Positions 8,442 to 17,859 of a DNA stretch of 64,000 nucleotides are shown here, one piece after another. The stretch's first letter is position 1. Each line of letters opens with the position of its first letter. Under the pieces are notes generated by a model. It saw only the letters and a list, made by a program, of their open reading frames with translations. It ran no database searches and had not been told where the DNA came from. The position numbers and the translations under genes were made by a program. Source of the DNA: Nodosilinea sp. PGN35 (GTDB lineage: Bacteria > Cyanobacteriota > Cyanobacteriia > Phormidesmidales > Phormidesmidaceae); assembly GCF_029109325.1 (NCBI RefSeq), contig NZ_JAQKQJ010000006.1, positions 124,001-188,000 of the forward strand, in the 5' to 3' direction.

Positions 8442-10232
8442 TTAGCGCTTGGCCAGCTTCTTAGACAGCTTGCGCAGGCGGATCGACTCTGGGGTGATTT
8501 CGACCAGTTCGTCGGGGCCGATGTACTCCAGAGCCCGCTCCAGGCTCATATCCACAGGAGTCTGGAGCTGCACCAGTTCGTCGCCGCCAGCGGCCCGGTG
8601 GTTGGTGAGCTGCTTACTCTTGCAGATGTTGAGGTCGAGATCCTGGTTTCGATTGTGCTCACCCACAATCATGCCCTTGTAGACCTTGGTGCCGGGGGTA
8701 ATGAAAAAGATTCCCCGATCCTCAGCGTTCTTCAGGGCATAGAAAGTGGCGACGCCCTCCTCAAAGGCAATCAGCACCCCGTTGCGGCGCGACTCAATTT
8801 CGCCACAGAGCGGGCGATAGTCTGAGAAGCTGTGATTCATAATGCCTGCGCCTCGGGTCAGACGCATAAACTCACCGCGAAACCCAATCAGCCCCCGCGC
8901 TGGAATCACAAACTCCAGCGTGGCCCGACCGTCACCCATTACCCGCATGTCTTGCAGTTCACCCCGGCGCTGGCCCAGGCGCTCCATGCAGCCGCCGACG
9001 CCCTCTTCCGGCACATCGAGCACCAGCAGTTCGTAGGGTTCACAGGGCTGCCCGTTCACTTCCCGATAGATCACCTGGGGCTGAGTCACCTGAAACTCGT
9101 AGCCCTCCCGGCGCATGGTCTCAATTAAAATGCCCAGGTGCAGTTCGCCCCGACCCGACACCGAAAAGCGATCGGGGGAATCGGTCGGCTCTACCCGCAG
9201 GGCCACGTTGGTCTCGAGCTCGCGCATCAGGCGATCGCGCAGCTGCCGAGAGGTAACAAAGGTACCCTCCTGCCCGGCAAAGGGGGAGTCGTTGACCACA
9301 AAGGTCATCTGCAGGGTGGGTTCATCGACCTTAATCAGCGGCAGCGCCTGGGGGTTGGTGGGGCAAGTGATGGTTTCACCGATGTTGGCGTCGGCAAAGC
9401 CGGCCACCGCCACAATGTGACCCGCCGAAGCCTGCTCAATTTCAATCCGCTGCAACCCCTCAAACCCCAGCAGCTTAGAAATCTTAGACTTCACCAGGCT
9501 GCCGTCTTCTCTCACCAAAGCGGCCTGCTGCCCCGCGTTGATCACCCCATTGTGAATTTTGCCAATCACAATGCGGCCCAGGTACTCTGAATAGTCGAGG
9601 GTTGTTACCTGAATTTGCAGGGGTTTCTCAGGGTCGCCGATGGGGGGCGGTACATGGTCGAGAATGGCTTCAAACATAGGCTTCATGTCTACGCCCTCGT
9701 CCTCTAGCCGAGACTTAGCGTAGCCCGAGAGCCCCGAGGCAAACAGGTAGGGAAACTCGCACTGGTCGTCGTCGGCCCCCAGCTCAATGAACAGGTCTAA
9801 TACCTTATCCACCGCTCCGTGGGGGTCGGCCTGGGGGCGGTCGATCTTGTTGACGACCACTATCGGGCGCAGACCCTTTTCCAAAGCTTTTTTGAGCACA
9901 AACCGGGTCTGGGGCATGGGGCCTTCGTTGGCATCCACGATTAGAATGCAGCCGTCTACCATGCCCAGCACCCGCTCCACCTCACCACCGAAGTCGGCGT
10001 GCCCAGGGGTGTCAATGATGTTGATCAACGTCTCCCCGTAGTGAACGGCGGTGTTCTTCGAGAGAATAGTGATCCCCCGCTCCCGTTCCAGGTCGTTGGA
10101 GTCCATCACGCAGTCAGGTACGGCTTCCCCTTCACGAAAAATGCCGGACTGCTTAAGCAGGGCATCGACCAGAGTGGTTTTGCCGTGGTCAACGTGGGCA
10201 ATAATTGCAACGTTGCGAATGGGAAGCGTCAT
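8442..10232 (-). CDS. typA: Ribosome-associated GTPase TypA/BipA
   Basis: Translational GTPase that binds the ribosome and supports growth under stress, including ribosome assembly at low temperature. With the ATG at 10232 the protein is 596 residues, the normal size. G1 AHVDHGKTT (about 11-19), switch I ERGITI, G3 DTPGH, G4 NKID and the C-terminal BipA block ([24 protein letters not shown] is split here: [10 protein letters not shown], then NHSFSDY) are all present. A longer frame to 10289 adds 19 residues that do not belong to the family. No partner genes; petA follows beyond a spacer with its own terminator. Confidence 0.96.
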   Translation of the reverse strand: MTLPIRNVAIIAHVDHGKTTLVDALLKQSGIFREGEAVPDCVMDSNDLERERGITILSKNTAVHYGETLINIIDTPGHADFGGEVERVLGMVDGCILIVDANEGPMPQTRFVLKKALEKGLRPIVVVNKIDRPQADPHGAVDKVLDLFIELGADDDQCEFPYLFASGLSGYAKSRLEDEGVDMKPMFEAILDHVPPPIGDPEKPLQIQVTTLDYSEYLGRIVIGKIHNGVINAGQQAALVREDGSLVKSKISKLLGFEGLQRIEIEQASAGHIVAVAGFADANIGETITCPTNPQALPLIKVDEPTLQMTFVVNDSPFAGQEGTFVTSRQLRDRLMRELETNVALRVEPTDSPDRFSVSGRGELHLGILIETMRREGYEFQVTQPQVIYREVNGQPCEPYELLVLDVPEEGVGGCMERLGQRRGELQDMRVMGDGRATLEFVIPARGLIGFRGEFMRLTRGAGIMNHSFSDYRPLCGEIESRRNGVLIAFEEGVATFYALKNAEDRGIFFITPGTKVYKGMIVGEHNRNQDLDLNICKSKQLTNHRAAGGDELVQLQTPVDMSLERALEYIGPDELVEITPESIRLRKLSKKLAKR

Positions 10233-10395
10233 AACTGTGTAAAACCTTGGCGATAATAACCGGGCAACGAAACTACCCCAGAGCGCCAAACGTAAGGAAG
10301 CTCAAGACAAGTTTCGAATATGAAAAAATACTTAACAATTGTAGCTCATCAAACAGACTCCTGACGAGGGCCGTTTGCTTGAATTCAGATCGTGA

Positions 10396-10423
10396 AAAAG
10401 GGACGCCCTAGGGCGTCCCTTTT
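10396..10423 (-). terminator. Intrinsic terminator of the petC-petA operon
   Basis: A perfect 14-bp self-complementary hairpin centred at 10409/10410 (arms GGGACGCCCT-type) followed on the minus strand by a short U run. It begins 24 bases past the petA stop, as expected for the operon's end. Being nearly symmetric, it could also stop transcription from the other side. Confidence 0.85.
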
Positions 10424-10446
10424 CAGCAATTTGGGGTGTAGAGGCT

Positions 10447-11412
10447 CTACATGGTCATGCCAGCGGCCTGTACCTTCTCCACCTGCTTTTTCTTCAGCAC
10501 CAGCATGATTTGAGTTAACATCACCGCCGCCAGGAAGGCAACAAGACCCTTGATGCGGTTAGGGCTTTGCAGCACAATTTCGGTATCCATCTGGCCAAAG
10601 CCACCCACGTTGGGGTTGGTGGTCAGGGGCTTGCCCGCTTCCACCACGTCGCCCTCAGACACCAGTAGCTCGGGGCCAGCGGGAATAGTCTCGGTCACGG
10701 CGTTGCCCCCATCTGGTTGAATGGTGACCTGGTAGCCACCGGCAGCCTGGGGCTCGATCGCGGTGACGGTGCCGCTGACCGTGGCGTTGTAGACCGTGTT
10801 GTTGCTGGCCTGACCGGTGGGGTAAACCTGGCCTCGACCGCGGTTGCCGCCAACATGAATCTGGTATTTGCCAAAGGCCACCGACTTATCCTGGCCGGGA
10901 TCGGGGGCCAGCACGGGGAAGACAATTTCCTGGTACTGCTCACCGGGCAGCGGGCCAACCAGCACGATGTTTTCCTGGGTGTCGCTGTAGGGTAGGAAGT
11001 AGGTGCTGCCAACTTCTTCCTTAAGTTCTTCAGAAATGCGATCGGGGGGAGCAATTTTAAAGCCCTCGGGCAGCACTACCACGGCCCCAACGTTGAGTCC
11101 GCCCCGGCTGCCGTCGCCTAGCACCTGCTGGGTGTTGAGATCGTAGGGAATTTCAACCTTGAGCTTAAACACAGAGTCGGGCAACACCGCCTGCGGTACT
11201 TCTACTTTGGTAGGCTTGGCCGCCAGGTGGCAGTTAGCACAGACAATGCGGCCCGTGGCTTCGCGGGGCACCGCGTAGTTTTCTTGAGCCCAAAAGGGGT
11301 ACGCCTCGGCGGGCTGGGGAACCGCTAGCCAGCCAGCCAGCACCGTCAGAACCGCAGCGCAGGTGATGGCGAGGGGGCGCAGGCCGTTGATCAACAAAGA
11401 AAGTCTATTCAT
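10447..11412 (-). CDS. petA: Cytochrome f, b6f complex
   Basis: Apocytochrome f, the c-type cytochrome of the thylakoid cytochrome b6f complex, passes electrons from the Rieske cluster to plastocyanin or cytochrome c6. The 321-residue precursor has a signal peptide (1-37, cleaved after AEA), so mature Tyr38 becomes the axial haem ligand. The haem site C58-A-N-C61-H62 is clear. A lumenal large and small domain follow, and a single anchor helix near residues 285-303 precedes a basic stromal tail (KKKQVEKVQ). It lies 76 bases downstream of petC on the same strand, the usual petCA operon of cyanobacteria. Confidence 0.98.
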   Translation of the reverse strand: MNRLSLLINGLRPLAITCAAVLTVLAGWLAVPQPAEAYPFWAQENYAVPREATGRIVCANCHLAAKPTKVEVPQAVLPDSVFKLKVEIPYDLNTQQVLGDGSRGGLNVGAVVVLPEGFKIAPPDRISEELKEEVGSTYFLPYSDTQENIVLVGPLPGEQYQEIVFPVLAPDPGQDKSVAFGKYQIHVGGNRGRGQVYPTGQASNNTVYNATVSGTVTAIEPQAAGGYQVTIQPDGGNAVTETIPAGPELLVSEGDVVEAGKPLTTNPNVGGFGQMDTEIVLQSPNRIKGLVAFLAAVMLTQIMLVLKKKQVEKVQAAGMTM

Positions 11413-11488
11413 GCGTTCACAAGGTTATGTCATCTGGGGTTATGTCAACGGGGTGTGGCATCGTAGCTGGCTAACGCGCAGACTCAGC

Positions 11489-12031
11489 CTAAGCCCACCA
11501 GGGCGACTCGCCGGTGCGAAAGTCGGTTTCGGTCCAGTTGCTGAGGGTGACTTTGTCGTCGTCGGTGACGTCAGCATGAGCCAGGGCCAGGGACAAGGGG
11601 GCTGGGCCACGCACGACTTTGCCGGTGGCGTCGTACTGAGAGCCGTGGCACGGACACATAAACTTGTTCTCGCTGGCGTTCCAGGGCACTACGCAACCCA
11701 GGTGGGTGCAAATTGAGCTGATACCGTAGCTCTCTAGGGAACCACTCTCTTGGATTACCAGGTAGGTGGGGTCACCCTTGAGGCCCTGCACCAGCACGCG
11801 ATCGCCCGGATTGTGGCTCGCCACAAACTGGCTGGCAATCACATCGTTGCCCAACTCGTTTTTGGCGGTTACTCCGCCCCCGGCGCTACCGCTGGAGGGG
11901 GGAATGAAATACTTGATCACGGGATAGAGCATCCCCCCCACAGCCCCAGAGGCAGCCCCCAGCAGCAGCAGGTTCATAAATTGGCGGCGTCCCAAATCGG
12001 GGACATCGGAGGTTCCAGAAGCTTGAGTCAT
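11489..12031 (-). CDS. petC: Rieske iron-sulfur protein, b6f complex
   Basis: The Rieske [2Fe-2S] subunit oxidises plastoquinol in the b6f complex. In this 180-residue protein the N-terminal twin-arginine-like R15-R16 and hydrophobic helix (about 18-42) serve for Tat export and anchoring. Cluster ligands are C108/H110 in CTHLGC and C126/H129 in CPCHGS; C113 and C128 should form the stabilising disulfide. The glycine-rich flexible linker (GSAGGG, 48-53) sits between anchor and head domain as in known structures. First gene of the petCA operon. Confidence 0.98.
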   Translation of the reverse strand: MTQASGTSDVPDLGRRQFMNLLLLGAASGAVGGMLYPVIKYFIPPSSGSAGGGVTAKNELGNDVIASQFVASHNPGDRVLVQGLKGDPTYLVIQESGSLESYGISSICTHLGCVVPWNASENKFMCPCHGSQYDATGKVVRGPAPLSLALAHADVTDDDKVTLSNWTETDFRTGESPWWA

Positions 12032-12581
12032 AATCCAGACTGGTATACCTGTTTCAAATGAATAACAGCTAGCAACGGCGTAGAAAATTTACAGGCAAGA
12101 CAACCCCAACGCTATCCAGTGACCGTAGCCGCTGTCGGGTGAGCATTGCCCCCTGCTGGGGAAACTGTCTTCCGCAAGTCGCCTTAGCTTAGCAAGCGGG
12201 TGCGCAACCCGTCACGCCAGCCCGGCAAACCCTTTACGGGGTACCAGTGGGGAGCAGCCCCGATGTCGTGACCGCGCCTCTAGCTTTACCAATCGTATTA
12301 TTGCACCTTGCTGTTCTCAGAAAATCCCTGCCGAAGGTAAAAGCCAGGGGGCGATCGCCTCGTCACCATCCGCTTCCAGGAGAAATCAAGAGGAAAGTAG
12401 GCGAAAAAACAAATAAACAGGCGTTTTAGCCCAGCAGGAAGCATCTTGCTCGGCAATATCCTGCACTGTAGACAGATATAGCTATTTTCGGCGGGTGTTG
12501 TTCCGGGCTAAGCCAGGCTGACCGATAGGTCGTATCGTAAAGAAATGTATATAGTGTGACCGCCAGAGCAGAGGTAAAGCC
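12032..12581. other. Divergent spacer between petC and the DUF3067 gene
   Basis: A 550-base stretch with no gene I can support. It must contain the petC promoter on the minus strand and that of the DUF3067 gene on the plus strand. It includes at least one HIP1-like GGCGATCGCC (12350-12359). A 60-codon frame (12247-12429) is low-complexity and basic and looks like chance. Confidence 0.6.
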
Positions 12582-12899
12582 GTGACCGGGGCAGATTTAC
12601 AAGCGCTGTTAATCGACAAGTGGGGCTATTCCTTCGATATTCAGTTTCGGCGCACCCAAGGGAAAATCTTTCTCCAGGTCATGTGGCGGTACCTGGAGCA
12701 GGTCTCGTTTCCCCTCAGCGAAGAGGAGTACCTGGCCCACCTCAATCAAGTCATCCTCTATCTGCACGAGTGGGGACAGGTGGAGTACGTGCAGCGGTGG
12801 ATTGCTGAAACTCGCGATCGCCCCCGCCTGGGCAAAGCCGTCAGCATACCCCTGCCCCTGGGCGAGCGTGCCCTCGAGTGGCTAACCGACGAATTTTAA
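12582..12899 (+). CDS. DUF3067 family protein
   Basis: A 105-residue protein of the DUF3067 family, found in cyanobacteria and plastid-bearing eukaryotes. The family features are visible: LLIDKWGYSFDIQ near the start, then KIFLQVMWRYLEQ and the FPLSEEEYLAHL block. The GTG at 12582 is used, with GAGG at 12571-12574 as ribosome site. In other cyanobacteria this gene often lies next to petCA, as it does here divergently, which hints at a role in b6f or iron-sulfur biogenesis; that is inference. No catalytic motif is recognised. Confidence 0.85.
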   Translation: MTGADLQALLIDKWGYSFDIQFRRTQGKIFLQVMWRYLEQVSFPLSEEEYLAHLNQVILYLHEWGQVEYVQRWIAETRDRPRLGKAVSIPLPLGERALEWLTDEF

Positions 12900-12922
12900 G
12901 CCGCCGCCTAGGGCTGCCACCG

Positions 12923-13312
12923 TCAGCGCTCGTACAGTTCGATAGGCAGATGGTCGGGGTCTTGGAAAAAGACAAAGCGCTTGCCCGTCATTTCGTCGAG
13001 GCGGATCGCTTCAGTCGCCACCTGACAGGCCTGGAGGTGCTGAATCGCCCCCTCTAGATCGTCAACCACCAGGGCTAAATGCCTTAGACCTCGAGCTTCT
13101 GGCTGCGACGGTCGCGGCGGCGCATGGGGAAAGGAAAATAGCTCAAGTTGAATGCCATCGGCCAGGCGCAGGTCAAGCTTGTAGGACTGGCGCTCGGCCC
13201 GGTAGGTTTCTCGCACCACGGCGCAGCCCAGCACCTGGGTATAAAACTGCTTAGACTTGGCGTAGTCGCCGCAGATAATTGCAACGTGGTGAATCCCCTG
13301 ACAAAAGGCCAT
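12923..13312 (-). CDS. VOC-superfamily metal-dependent protein (glyoxalase-like)
   Basis: A 129-residue protein built from two beta-alpha-beta-beta-beta modules of the vicinal oxygen chelate fold. Likely metal ligands are H9 (GIHHVAI), E57 (IQLELFSFP), H78 (GLRHLALVVDD) and E125 (LPIELYER), the classic H-E-H-E arrangement. It is closest to the YaeR/SMU1112c-type group by motif order (FFQDPDHLPIELYE). The reaction is unknown; glyoxalase I activity is possible but not shown by sequence. It faces the DUF3067 gene tail to tail. Confidence 0.85.
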   Translation of the reverse strand: MAFCQGIHHVAIICGDYAKSKQFYTQVLGCAVVRETYRAERQSYKLDLRLADGIQLELFSFPHAPPRPSQPEARGLRHLALVVDDLEGAIQHLQACQVATEAIRLDEMTGKRFVFFQDPDHLPIELYER

Positions 13313-13474
13313 TGCTGATTAAGATATTTGAGTGATACGCGCTTCAGGGTAGCGGTTTGCCCACCGGGGGAACCCTGGCCTCAGACCATACCGAAGCAGT
13401 ATGGCGCAACAGCATTTTAAGGATAAATGCTCAAAAGCTTTTTAGACTGGAATGCTACGATTTCCTAGGTGAAC

Positions 13475-14488
13475 ATGCTCAGAGGGCCTGCTGTGATCCG
13501 TTCCGCCACTTTGCCGATTCAAACTCCGCCGCTGCCGCACTTTGGAGACAACAACCGTCTCAAGCTATTTTCTGGCTCTGCCAATGTCGATCTGGCGCGC
13601 GAAGTGGCTCGCTACCTGGGCCTAGACCTCGGCCCCATGGTGCGCAAGCGCTTTGCCGACGGCGAAGTTTATATTCAAATTCAAGAGTCGATTCGCGGCT
13701 GCGATGTCTACCTGATTCAGCCCACCTGCTATCCGGTGAACGATCACCTGATGGAGCTGCTGATCATGATTGACGCCTGCAGGCGGGCCTCGGCACGGCA
13801 GATCACGGCAGTGATTCCCTACTATGGCTACGCCCGAGCCGATCGCAAAACCGCCGGGCGCGAGTCGATTACCGCCAAGCTGGTGGCGAACCTGATGACC
13901 AAGGCGGGAGCCAGCCGCGTGCTGGCCATCGATTTACACTCTGCCCAAATTCAGGGCTATTTTGATATCCCCTGCGATCATGTCTACGGCACCCCGGTGC
14001 TCATCGACTATATCTCCAGCAAAAATTTAGAAGATCTGGTGGTGGTGTCTCCCGACGTTGGCGGGGTGGCCCGCGCCCGCGCCTTTGCCAAAAAGCTCAA
14101 CGACGCTCCCCTGGCCATCATCGACAAGCGCCGCCAGGCCCACAATGTGGCGGAGGTGATGAACGTAGTGGGCGACGTGCGCGGTAAAACAGCGGTGCTG
14201 GTAGACGACATGATTGACACCGCTGGCACCATCTGCGAGGGGGCGCGCCTGCTCAAACAGGAGGGTGCCCACCAGGTTTACGCCTGCGCTACCCATGCGG
14301 TGTTTTCTCCCCCGGCGGTGGAGCGTCTGTCCGCCGGGCTGTTTGAAGAGGTCATTGTCACCAATACCATCCCGATGACGGCCACGCGTCAGTTCCCGCA
14401 GCTAACGGTGCTGTCGATGGCCAATCTGCTGGGAGAAGCCATCTGGCGCATCCATGAAGAAAGCTCTGTGAGCAGCATGTTTCGCTAG
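13475..14488 (+). CDS. prs: Ribose-phosphate pyrophosphokinase (PRPP synthase)
   Basis: Makes phosphoribosyl pyrophosphate from ribose 5-phosphate and ATP for nucleotide, histidine and tryptophan synthesis. The class I signatures are clear: KLFSGSANVDLA near the start, RADRKTAGRE of the catalytic loop, DLHSAQIQGYF, and the PRPP loop DDMIDTAGTI. Length (337 residues from ATG 13475) matches, with about 25 extra N-terminal residues as in other cyanobacteria. A GTG at 13469 is an alternative start and lies over AGGTGA; a GTG at 13493 is a third. The gene ends in a strong terminator. Confidence 0.96.
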   Translation: MLRGPAVIRSATLPIQTPPLPHFGDNNRLKLFSGSANVDLAREVARYLGLDLGPMVRKRFADGEVYIQIQESIRGCDVYLIQPTCYPVNDHLMELLIMIDACRRASARQITAVIPYYGYARADRKTAGRESITAKLVANLMTKAGASRVLAIDLHSAQIQGYFDIPCDHVYGTPVLIDYISSKNLEDLVVVSPDVGGVARARAFAKKLNDAPLAIIDKRRQAHNVAEVMNVVGDVRGKTAVLVDDMIDTAGTICEGARLLKQEGAHQVYACATHAVFSPPAVERLSAGLFEEVIVTNTIPMTATRQFPQLTVLSMANLLGEAIWRIHEESSVSSMFR

Positions 14489-14517
14489 CGGCTTGCCTGC
14501 GCTGGTCATACCCTGAG

Positions 14518-14546
14518 AAAGAAGGGGGACGTTGCCCCCTTCTTTT
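14518..14546 (+). terminator. Intrinsic terminator of prs
   Basis: Stem of about 11 bp (arm AAAGAAGGGGG at 14518-14528 pairing with CCCCCTTCTTT at 14535-14545), six-base loop, ending in TTTT. It begins 30 bases past the prs stop codon. Confidence 0.9.
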
Positions 14547-14633
14547 GGACGCTTGCGGCTTTCCGCAGGGTTACGGGGGGTTATGGGGATCTCCACTTTT
14601 GCTACAAAAAATAGAACTTTTCAAACATCCCCC

Positions 14634-14773
14634 TAGTGGTCAGTCAAGTTAAATGCGACGGGTTATGGGTTGACGGTCTACGGTAAACGGTTCACGGCTC
14701 GCCTCAAACCGCTTACCGTGAAGCGTTTTCCCTAAGTCACATTTCCCGCCATTATTTTTTTGACTGAGCTCTA
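14634..14773 (+). mobile_element. MITE-like element, copy A (CTAG-bounded, IS630/Tc1 style)
   Basis: About 140 bp bounded by CTAG on both sides (14633-14636 and 14771-14774). The ends form inverted repeats: TAGTGGTCAGTCAA on the left against TTGACTGAGCTCTA on the right. The interior is a large imperfect palindrome (ACGGTTCACGG against CCGTGAAGCG). A closely similar copy lies inverted at 47713-47845. Size, ends and TA/CTAG target fit miniature elements mobilised by IS630-type transposases, whose target preference for CTAG with TA duplication is established; no transposase gene is present here. Confidence 0.75.
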
Positions 14774-14914
14774 GTACTTGACCAAGCCGGTTTTGACAGG
14801 GGACAGCCGCTCTGGGTGCAGGGTCCAAGGTATACGGTCTACAGCTCACCTTGACCCTGAAACCGTGAACCGTATACCCCACTGCCCCGTCATCTTTAGC
14901 TTGGCAGTCTACTA
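14772..14914 (+). mobile_element. Second MITE-like element abutting copy A
   Basis: About 143 bp starting at the right-hand CTAG of copy A and ending at another CTAG (14912-14915). End repeats: TAGTACTTGACCAAG on the left against CTTGGCAGTCTACTA on the right, roughly 12 of 16 positions matching. Inside, GGTATACGGTCTAC faces GTGAACCGTATACC as a second palindrome. It shares style and sub-motifs (ACGGTCTAC, GTGAACCGT) with copy A but is a different sequence. The shared CTAG suggests one element inserted at the edge of the other. The remainder of the prs-amidase spacer to 15029 holds the amidase promoter and nothing else seen. Confidence 0.65.
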
Positions 14915-15029
14915 GGTAATTCCCTGGCTGTTTTGGGGCAACAGGGTTAAACCGTTCCCCCGAGCGAATAAAATTGAAGTCTATGGAACCCAGTGGTTTC
15001 AGGTTTCTTCAACTCCAGCCAGGTAATTT

Positions 15030-15842
15030 ATGAGAGCGTATCGGGCCGCCGCCGTACAGATGACCAGTGTGCCAGACTTGGCCAAAAATTTGGCCCAGGC
15101 CGAAGAGCTAATTGATCTGGCGGTGCGTCAGGGGGCAGAACTGGTCAGCCTCCCCGAAAATTTCTCGTTTCTGGGCAACGAAGACGCCAAAATCACCCAG
15201 GCCGACACCATCAGCCAGGCCAGCGAAGCATTTCTCAAAACCATGGCCCAGCGCTACCAGGTGACGCTAATCGGCGGCGGCTATCCCGTGCCCGCCAAAG
15301 AAGGGAAAGTCTTTAACACCGCGCTGCTGGTTTCCCCCGAGGGCCAAGAGCTGCTGCGCTACGAAAAAGTGCACCTGTTCGATGTCAACCTGCCCGACGG
15401 CAATACCTACCGCGAATCCAATACCGTCATTTCGGGCCACCTGCTGCCCGATGTGTTCCCCTCTAAACCCTTCGGCATTTTGGGCCTGTCGGTGTGCTAC
15501 GACGTGCGCTTTCCAGAGCTGTACCGCCACCTTTCGCAGCAGGGGGCCGAGGTCTTAGTCGTGCCCGCCGCCTTCACCGAGTTCACCGGCAAAGATCACT
15601 GGCAGGTGCTGCTGCAAGCCCGCGCCATTGAGAATACCTGCTACATCATTGCCCCAGCCCAAACCGGCTTCCACAACGCCCGCCGTCAGTCCCACGGCCA
15701 CGCGATGATCATCGACCCTTGGGGGATAGTGCTGGCCGATGCCGGGGTTGAAAAGGGGGTTGCGATCGCCGAAATCAACCCCGATCGCATTTCCCAGGTG
15801 CGCCGCCAAATGCCCTCATTGGCCCACCGGGTCTTTCCCTAA
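15030..15842 (+). CDS. Carbon-nitrogen hydrolase of the nitrilase superfamily (Nit-type amidase)
   Basis: A 270-residue amidase with the nitrilase catalytic triad E43 (LPENFSF), K113 (YEKVHLFDV) and C156 ([13 protein letters not shown]). These segments match the Nit branch (omega-amidase / deaminated glutathione amidase), which repairs side products of transaminases; that specific substrate is inferred from the branch, not proven. Cytosolic, no signal peptide. The ATG at 15030 sits in TTTATGAGAG, with AGCCAGG upstream. Located alone between the MITE-like elements and napA. Confidence 0.88.
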   Translation: MRAYRAAAVQMTSVPDLAKNLAQAEELIDLAVRQGAELVSLPENFSFLGNEDAKITQADTISQASEAFLKTMAQRYQVTLIGGGYPVPAKEGKVFNTALLVSPEGQELLRYEKVHLFDVNLPDGNTYRESNTVISGHLLPDVFPSKPFGILGLSVCYDVRFPELYRHLSQQGAEVLVVPAAFTEFTGKDHWQVLLQARAIENTCYIIAPAQTGFHNARRQSHGHAMIIDPWGIVLADAGVEKGVAIAEINPDRISQVRRQMPSLAHRVFP

Positions 15843-15944
15843 GATTTATCTCCTCCGGCAGAACAGTGCCTGGAACGATCCTTATGAACTCTTCAGCAGA
15901 AGTAATTTCATGTACATTGGACGGGACGAGTTGTAGCGGTCTGC

Positions 15945-17393
15945 ATGGCGAATTGGATGAGTGCCCTCATCGGCAGCGACCTGATTGGCAATATTCCCAC
16001 CGATTTTCTGTCGATTAAATCTACGGTTAGTCTCTGGCTGACAGAGATTCCAGAGGCCGAGGTAGAGCCTTTGGTTTTGGCCAGCGTTTTACTCAGTTTA
16101 ATTGTGGTGTATCTGGCCGCCAAACTAGGCGGTGAGCTATGCGCCCGAGTGAATCTGCCCGCCGTACTGGGCGAGCTGGTGGGAGGCGTCATTGTCGGCG
16201 TTTCGGCTATGCACCTGATTGTGTTTCCCGAAGGTGGCGGTGAAGTGCAGTCGCTGCTGATGAATCTAGTGGGGATGACCACCGGGCAGGCTCCGGACGA
16301 GCTGCTGCGGGTCTTTCAGGGCGAAAGTGAGGTGATCTCTGTCCTGGCCGAGCTGGGGGTGATCGTGCTGCTGTTTGAAATTGGCCTGGAGTCAGACCTT
16401 AAAGAACTGATTCGCGTCGGCCCCCAGGCCGCGGTAGTGGCTATTGTCGGAGTCGTTGCTCCCTTTGCCGCCGGTACCGCCGGGCTGATTGCCCTTTTCG
16501 GTATCGACACAATTCCCGCTGTATTTGCCGGGGCAGCACTCACCGCCACCAGCATTGGCATCACCGCCAAGGTGCTGGCCGAGATGCAGCAGCTCAGCTC
16601 GAAGGAAGGCCAGATCATTATCGGAGCCGCTGTACTCGATGACGTGCTTGGCATTATTGTCCTAGCCGTAGTCGCCAGCCTGGCGAAAACCGGCGAAATT
16701 GAAATTCTCAATGTGGTCTATCTGATTGCCGGGGCCGCCGCATTTCTGGTGGGGTCAATCTTTATTGGCCGCCTGCTCAGCCCCTACTTTGTCATGGTGG
16801 TCAACCAGATGCGCACCCGTGGTCAGGTGATTGTCAGCTCGCTGATTTTTGCCTTTGTGCTGGCCTACATCGCCGCCGCCATTCACTTAGAGGCTATCTT
16901 GGGTGCCTTTGCGGCGGGCCTGATTTTAGCCGAAACCTCAAAGCACAAAGAAATTGAAGAGCAGATCAGCCCCATTGCCGATATGCTGGTGCCGATTTTT
17001 TTTATTACCGTCGGGGCACGCACAGATTTGAGCGTGCTCAATCCCCTGGAACCGAGTAACCGGGCTGGCTTGGTAATTGCGTCATTTCTGGTAGTGGTTG
17101 CCATTATCGGCAAGGTGATCGCTGGTTTTGCGATCTTTGGTCAACCCGGCATCAATCGCCTGGCGGTCGGGGTTGGTATGATTCCTCGAGGCGAGGTGGG
17201 TCTGGTGTTTGCTGGGGTCGGGGCAGCTAGCGGCGTGCTGACCGAATCCCTCGATGCGGCCATCATCGTTATGGTGATCTTCACAACGTTTCTGGCCCCG
17301 CCCCTGCTGCGGGTTGTGTTTAAAGAAGACGAGGGGGCGATCGCTCAATCTCTCAGTGAACCCGTCGTCGAAGAGGTGGAGTCTGCTCCGTAG
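15945..17393 (+). CDS. Cation:proton antiporter, CPA2 family (NapA-type)
   Basis: Integral membrane Na+(or K+)/H+ antiporter, 482 residues, with about 12-13 helices. The paired aspartates typical of electrogenic CPA2 exchangers are present at D232-D233 (AVLDDVLGIIVLA); the ATSIGITAKVLAEM stretch just before forms the discontinuous helix. The N-terminus (1-45) is a short amphipathic extension. Late motifs GMIPRGEVGLVFAGVG also fit. No TrkA-type regulatory domain follows, unlike KefB. It should serve pH and sodium balance; cyanobacteria usually have several such antiporters. Confidence 0.92.
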   Translation: MANWMSALIGSDLIGNIPTDFLSIKSTVSLWLTEIPEAEVEPLVLASVLLSLIVVYLAAKLGGELCARVNLPAVLGELVGGVIVGVSAMHLIVFPEGGGEVQSLLMNLVGMTTGQAPDELLRVFQGESEVISVLAELGVIVLLFEIGLESDLKELIRVGPQAAVVAIVGVVAPFAAGTAGLIALFGIDTIPAVFAGAALTATSIGITAKVLAEMQQLSSKEGQIIIGAAVLDDVLGIIVLAVVASLAKTGEIEILNVVYLIAGAAAFLVGSIFIGRLLSPYFVMVVNQMRTRGQVIVSSLIFAFVLAYIAAAIHLEAILGAFAAGLILAETSKHKEIEEQISPIADMLVPIFFITVGARTDLSVLNPLEPSNRAGLVIASFLVVVAIIGKVIAGFAIFGQPGINRLAVGVGMIPRGEVGLVFAGVGAASGVLTESLDAAIIVMVIFTTFLAPPLLRVVFKEDEGAIAQSLSEPVVEEVESAP

Positions 17394-17448
17394 GTCTTTT
17401 GGGGGGAGATTAACCGACTAATAACGTTGCTATACTGGGGATGCTTTT

Positions 17449-17521
17449 GCTGGTGTAGCTCAGTTGGTAGAGCAGCTGATTTGTAATCAGCCGGTCGCAA
17501 GTTCGAGTCTTGTCACCAGCT
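17449..17521 (+). tRNA. trnT: tRNA-Thr (anticodon UGU)
   Basis: A 73-base cloverleaf: acceptor GCTGGTG pairs with CACCAGC, the D arm reads AGCTCAGTTGGTAGAGC, the anticodon stem GCTGA/TCAGC closes a 7-base loop with TGT at 17482-17484, and the T arm contains GTTCGAGTC. CCA is not encoded. Reads ACA and, by wobble, other threonine codons. Confidence 0.97.
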
Positions 17522-17644
17522 TCCAGGTAACACGGGTGAACCCCAGATAGCAGAATGACTAGGGCCATGGGATCGGCAAAGGTGGGCAAGGTCTCGCCCC
17601 CCGTCGAGGTCTTCGACTCCATCGCTCGATGGTCTAGACGCCCC

Positions 17645-17767
17645 CTAAAGATTCTTTTTATGGGGATTTGAAGGGCCGTCAGGAAATAGCCAGGCCAAGA
17701 ACCCCACGCTGCTCAAGAGTAGCAGAGCCAGCACCAATGCCCCTGCCGGAACCGATAGCGCAACCAT
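17645..17767 (-). CDS. 40-residue single-helix membrane protein
   Basis: ATG at 17767 with GAGGTG eight bases upstream opens a 40-codon gene: a neutral start (MVALSVPAG), one hydrophobic helix of about 20 residues (ALVLALLLLSSVGFLAWLF) and a polar basic tail (GPSNPHKKNL). Size and topology resemble small subunits of photosynthetic or NDH-1 complexes, but I do not recognise the sequence and do not assign one. It lies downstream of the two-component genes on the same strand, separated by 92 bases. Confidence 0.6.
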   Translation of the reverse strand: MVALSVPAGALVLALLLLSSVGFLAWLFPDGPSNPHKKNL

Positions 17768-17859
17768 AGCAGACACCTCAGTGAGTTGTTCAACCTCACT
17801 GTATGGAGTAGGGATGGCTAAGCTGTGGCCAGGCTGTGTCAATCTGCCACAGTTTGCGC

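Noticed and set aside
8842..9590. Several plus-strand frames opposite typA
   Set aside because: They are complements of conserved typA coding sequence and have no starts or homology signs.
14649..14882. A minus-strand frame of 77 codons across the repeat elements
   Set aside because: It is created by the palindromes of two MITE-like elements, not by a gene.
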